Shown: piece after piece, positions 60,430-64,000 of the stretch
Layout of the letters: every line of letters starts with the position of its first letter
How positions within the stretch are numbered: position 1 is the first letter of the stretch
Assembly: GCA_027604705.1 (NCBI GenBank)
Contig: JADHYV010000010.1
Coordinates: forward strand, 452,007 to 516,006
DNA from: Allomyces arbusculus
Taxonomy: Eukaryota > Blastocladiomycota > Blastocladiomycetes > Blastocladiales > Blastocladiaceae
Direction of reading: 5' to 3'
DNA length: 64,000 nucleotides
Program-made: the position numbers and the translations under genes
Notes under the pieces: generated by a model
The model's input: only the letters and a program-made list of their open reading frames with translations
Databases searched by the model: none
Told to the model about the DNA's origin: nothing

Positions 60430-63260
60430 ATGGAACCGCGCCCGTCGGCCCCGCCCATGCCAGCGACCCCTTCGCGGCGCCCGTCGGCGCTCATGACGGG
60501 CCCGCGCGCGCCGTCGCCCATGATCGCGTCGTCGTCGCACGGATCTTCGTTCGCATCGCTGCCGTCGGCCGGCGGCGGCTCGTCGGGCGCGTCGCGCGCC
60601 TCGTCAACTTCGTCGATCCCGTCGTCGGGCGTCCGCCAGCTTCGTTTTGATCCCGTCACGCCCACGCGATCCCCCTCGGCGGGCATCCCTTCGTCGACGC
60701 GTGCACCGGCCTACCGGGGCCTCCCCGCACGATCCAATTCCACGAGCAGTTCGTCGTTGCCGGGCGCCAACGGTTTCCTCTCCCAGCGTGCGCCGTCGCG
60801 GCAAGGCTCAATTTCAGCAGCTCCGGGCGGCGGCGGTATCCCGCCACCGCCCATGTCCCCACTCGCCGCGCCGATGCTCGGCCCAATGCTTGCACTCGAT
60901 CCGGCGCCGATGCCGCCAGGGACGGAACCGCACCACGCTCACCATGGCCATCACCACCACGGCGGGCACCACCGGCGGCACTCGACGAAAGAGACGGTGC
61001 AGGTGACTGTGCGCATGCGCCCGCTCAACGAGATTGAGTCGAGAGCGGGCACGACGGTCGCCTGGGATGTGGATTCGGCCGATGCGCGCGTGCGTGGCGC
61101 GCTGGATGCGGTCGGGCCGGGCGGGAAGCGCGTGCATCTCGCAAACGCGCCGCTGCCAGAGTACCAGTACGACCATGCGTTTGATGGCAGTGCGAATGCC
61201 CCGCTCTATGTCGCGTCGGTGCGGCAGCTCGTGCATTCGGCCATGGAGGGGTACAACGGCACTGTCTTTGCCTAGTACGTCGCATTTGCCGCGCACTCTT
61301 CGCTCAATCCCGCGTCGTGCTTACTCATCACCTGGATAGCGGGCAGACGGCATCCGGCAAGACCTATACGATGATGGGCACCGACCGCGAGCCCGGCGTC
61401 ATCCCACTCGCAATTCACGACGTCTTCCAGTACATCAAGATGAGCGAGGGCCAACGCGAGTTTTTGCTGCGCGTCTCGTACCTCGAGATTTACAATGAGA
61501 CGATTCGCGACTTGCTCTCGCCCGAGACGACCGACCTGCGCATTCACGAGGATAAGCGGCGCGGCGTCTACGTCTCCCCGCTCAAGGAAGATATTGTCAC
61601 GTACCCGACGCAGGTCATGCGTGCGATTCATCGCGGCGAGGGTACGCTGTTACTTTCCGTCGTTAGCGCATGGCACGAGGCTGACATGGGTGGTTTGGAC
61701 TAGCCAACCGGCACATTTCCGAGACCGACTACAACGAGCACAGCAGTCGATCGCACACGCTCTTCCAAATGGTGATCGAGTCGCGCGACGCGCGGACCAA
61801 CGGCCAAGTCAAGATCTCGTTGCTCAACTTGATCGACTTGGCAGGCAGTGAAAAGGCCGTGTCGAATGCCGACCGCCGCAAGGAGGGCGCGTTCATCAAC
61901 AAGTCGCTCCTGACGCTCGGCACGGTCATTTCCAAGCTGACCGAGGAAAAGGCGTACGTGGGCGTCCCACGCTTTACGCTGCTACGGTTGCACGGCTCTC
62001 ACTCACGGCTCGGATTGTTTCGGCGAACTCAGAACACACATCCCGTACCGCGACAGCAAGCTCACGCGCATCCTGCAATCGTCGCTGTCAGGCAACGCCC
62101 GCGTGTCCGTCATCTGCACCATCTCCCCGTCATCCGCCAACGTCGAGGAAAGCACCAACACGCTCAAGTTTGCCGCGCGCGTCAAGAAGGTCGTCACACG
62201 CGCGCACACCAACACGGTCCTCGACGACAAAGCGCTGCTGCAGCAGTACCGCAAGGAAATCATGGAGCTCAAGGACAAGTTGCAGCAGACCAACGAGGCG
62301 CTCGCGCGCGAGCGGCACGAGGAGCTCATGCAGATCAAGGCCGAAAAGGAAAAGGCGCTCGAGGAATTGCACCAACAGCAATTGTTGCGCACGGCACTCA
62401 AGGAGCGGATCGATCATTTGACGCGGCTGATTTTGACGTCCGGGTCGATCTCGCAGGTGCAGGTCGGGCCGGGCGTGGTTGCGGGGAATGGGGCGTCGGC
62501 GACGTCGCCTGTACGTGGAGTCGGTCTACTGAGTGTGGAAGATTTGGGTTCAGCGGCTGACACGCTTTATGATCCGGGTATTTAGCTGATGGCGACGGGA
62601 CCACCAAATGCGACGCCGAGCATGCGCATCGAGGCGCTCAACAACGAGCTGGTCGGCAAGGACGTGGAGCTGACGAGGCTGCAGTCCGTTGCTCACGATC
62701 TGCAAGAGACCATGAAAAAGTACGCGCCGGTCGTCACGGCACTGCAAAAGGGCGATACTTCGCGCGCCGTGCAGCTCGCCAAGGCATTACCTTCGGCCGA
62801 CGGTACGCTGAGCGCCGCATTGAGCCGCAGCACGTCGGCGTCGGACCTCGGGGGGTCGCTCGACTCGCTCGACGTCAACACCGAGATTGTGCACCTCAAG
62901 CAAAAGAATCGCGAGCTTGAGATTGTCGTGGCCGATACCGAGGACCGGTATGCGGCGCTCGCGCAAGACTACGATAGAGCCGTGGCCGAGCACGCGGTCG
63001 CACAGCGCGGGTTGCAGGACGAGGTGCGCGCGCTCAAGGCGACCGTGGCCGACTTGAAGAACCAATTGAGAAAGGCCGAGGTGCAGGCGTTTGTCGCGGT
63101 TGAGACGCAGCAGGCCGTGGCCGAACTGCAAGAACAGTTTGATGAGGAGATTGCACGACGGAAAGCGGAGAAGGAGGCGCACGAGCGCGAGCTCAACGAA
63201 TTGAAGGAGCAGCTCGCGCTGGCGCGGTCGGAACTCGTCGTGTCGCGGCTCACATCATGA
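60430..63260 (+). CDS. Kinesin-7 family motor protein
   Basis: Microtubule motor of the kinesin-7 (CENP-E/Kip2-like) class. Exons 60430-61274, 61340-61641, 61704-61953, 62033-62510 and 62586-63260 give 849 aa (introns 65, 62, 79 and 75 nt). A ~185-residue Ser/Pro-rich leader with a His-rich stretch precedes the motor, which starts at VQVTVRMRPLN. P-loop GQTASGKT (~283-290; the first splice falls in the preceding Tyr codon), switch I NEHSSRSH, switch II LIDLAGSE and HIPYRDSKLTRIL are all intact. The form HISETDYNEHSSRSHTLFQ is kinesin-7-like. After the motor come a neck coiled coil (~505-600) and a second coiled coil to the C terminus. Length and layout are closer to fungal Kip2-type than to CENP-E. 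Confidence 0.93.
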
Positions 63261-64000
63261 TCATGCTCGTGCCGTTTGACGTGATTCGATTGTGTCGGGT
63301 GCTGTTTCGTTTGCTTTTGGTTTCCGGGTTGCTTCAGCTGCCGTTTGCAGCTTTTTGCGCTTTGGTCGGTGTCGCTTGGCGTTACTTTTTGGCTCGCTCC
63401 ATTCTTTGGGTTCTGGCTCCTCCGATTTGTTTACCCCTGGTGCAAGCCAAACTCTGGCTCGGTCGCCCTTTCGTTCCCCTATTTATCTCGCTGGAATATT
63501 TTAAGCAAATTCGTTTCTCGGCCTCCAGTGAGCTAACTTGTCCACCTGTTTCGGCCAGGGCTGGATTTGGCAGCAAGAAGCTGCGCAACGGGACCAGGTG
63601 AGGTCAGCTTCACGCGCATTGCAATTGGTTGGCCGGCTCTGAAGTATCAGGTTTCAAGATGGGCCTTCCTGAAGGGATTCGGTGTCGATGGTCACAAAGG
63701 ACGCAGTGGAGCGGCGAGCTGGCGGCAATGATCATTGGGTTGGTCATCAGAGGCAGTTCGGACGGCACAACAGTGTCGAGAGAGAGTAGGGTCCATCGAT
63801 GATTCAGTGAATGGAAATGAAACCGCCGTTGAGGACTGGCGGGGCCATTTTTCATGCATAAAGATACTGGATGCCCACAGCTTTGGCGATATTGGTTGAT
63901 GCTCCCCAAGATATACGAGCGGCGCTGAGCGCGACGCGATTGCGCGTGTGGTGGCCGCGCTCGGTGCCCATGTTTCTGCGCCGGGTACCACAGCCACAAA
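63261..64000. other. Intergenic / window edge, no gene supported
   Basis: T-rich 3' flank of the kinesin followed by mixed sequence. A minus-strand frame entering from the right edge (63692-63997) could be the end of a gene outside the window, but I recognise no domain. Confidence 0.4.

Overview
The window reads as a gene-dense, GC-rich (about 60%) fungal nuclear contig. It has many short GT-AG introns, mostly 62-106 nt and a few of only 37-43 nt, an intronless eukaryotic tRNA-Trp, and nuclear genes for mitochondrial proteins. An ERT1/AcuK-type Zn2Cys6 regulator points to Fungi. A coiled-coil protein resembling the flagellar nexin-dynein regulatory complex subunit DRC12 suggests a lineage that still builds a flagellum. 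A zoosporic fungus (Blastocladiomycota- or Chytridiomycota-like) is my inference, not a proven assignment. Exon structures were read by eye from splice signals, frame continuity and protein-family conservation.

Layout. 0-11 kb: a UBA + PP1-docking + leucine-rich-repeat protein (PPP1R37-like), tRNA-Trp, cytosolic Phe-tRNA synthetase beta (FARSB), the prefoldin-like UXT, and a saccharopine-dehydrogenase-like oxidoreductase. 11-25 kb: a same-strand array of three paralogues. Two are large and intact (about 1306 and 1419 aa); the third is a decayed pseudogene. Their architecture is unusual: two or three copies of a ~155-residue N-terminal module, an EXD1/Egalitarian-type 3'-5' exonuclease-like domain, and a SpoIIIAA/Ycf45-type P-loop ATPase-like domain. 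Key catalytic positions look degraded in both enzyme-like domains. This is the most unusual system in the window.

25-41 kb: RanGAP (RNA1), mitochondrial dihydrolipoyl dehydrogenase, a YheT/ABHD1-3 hydrolase with an extra tail, the DRC12-like coiled coil, an endonuclease/exonuclease/phosphatase-fold protein, a small orphan, an F-box-like/LRR protein and the tRNA methyltransferase DNMT2. 41-51 kb: the ERT1-like regulator, complex I assembly factor NDUFAF7 head-to-head with mitochondrial ribosomal protein bL32m, and two secreted or surface proteins with probable GPI signals. 51-64 kb: DEAD-box helicase DDX42, head-to-head with a METTL27-like methyltransferase, then an FAD monooxygenase and a kinesin-7.

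Most genes are unrelated housekeeping genes, as expected in a eukaryote. The real local relationships are the paralogue array and several divergent pairs that may share promoters (UXT/oxidoreductase, NDUFAF7/bL32m, DDX42/methyltransferase). Many long antisense reading frames are GC-rich shadows and are left out.
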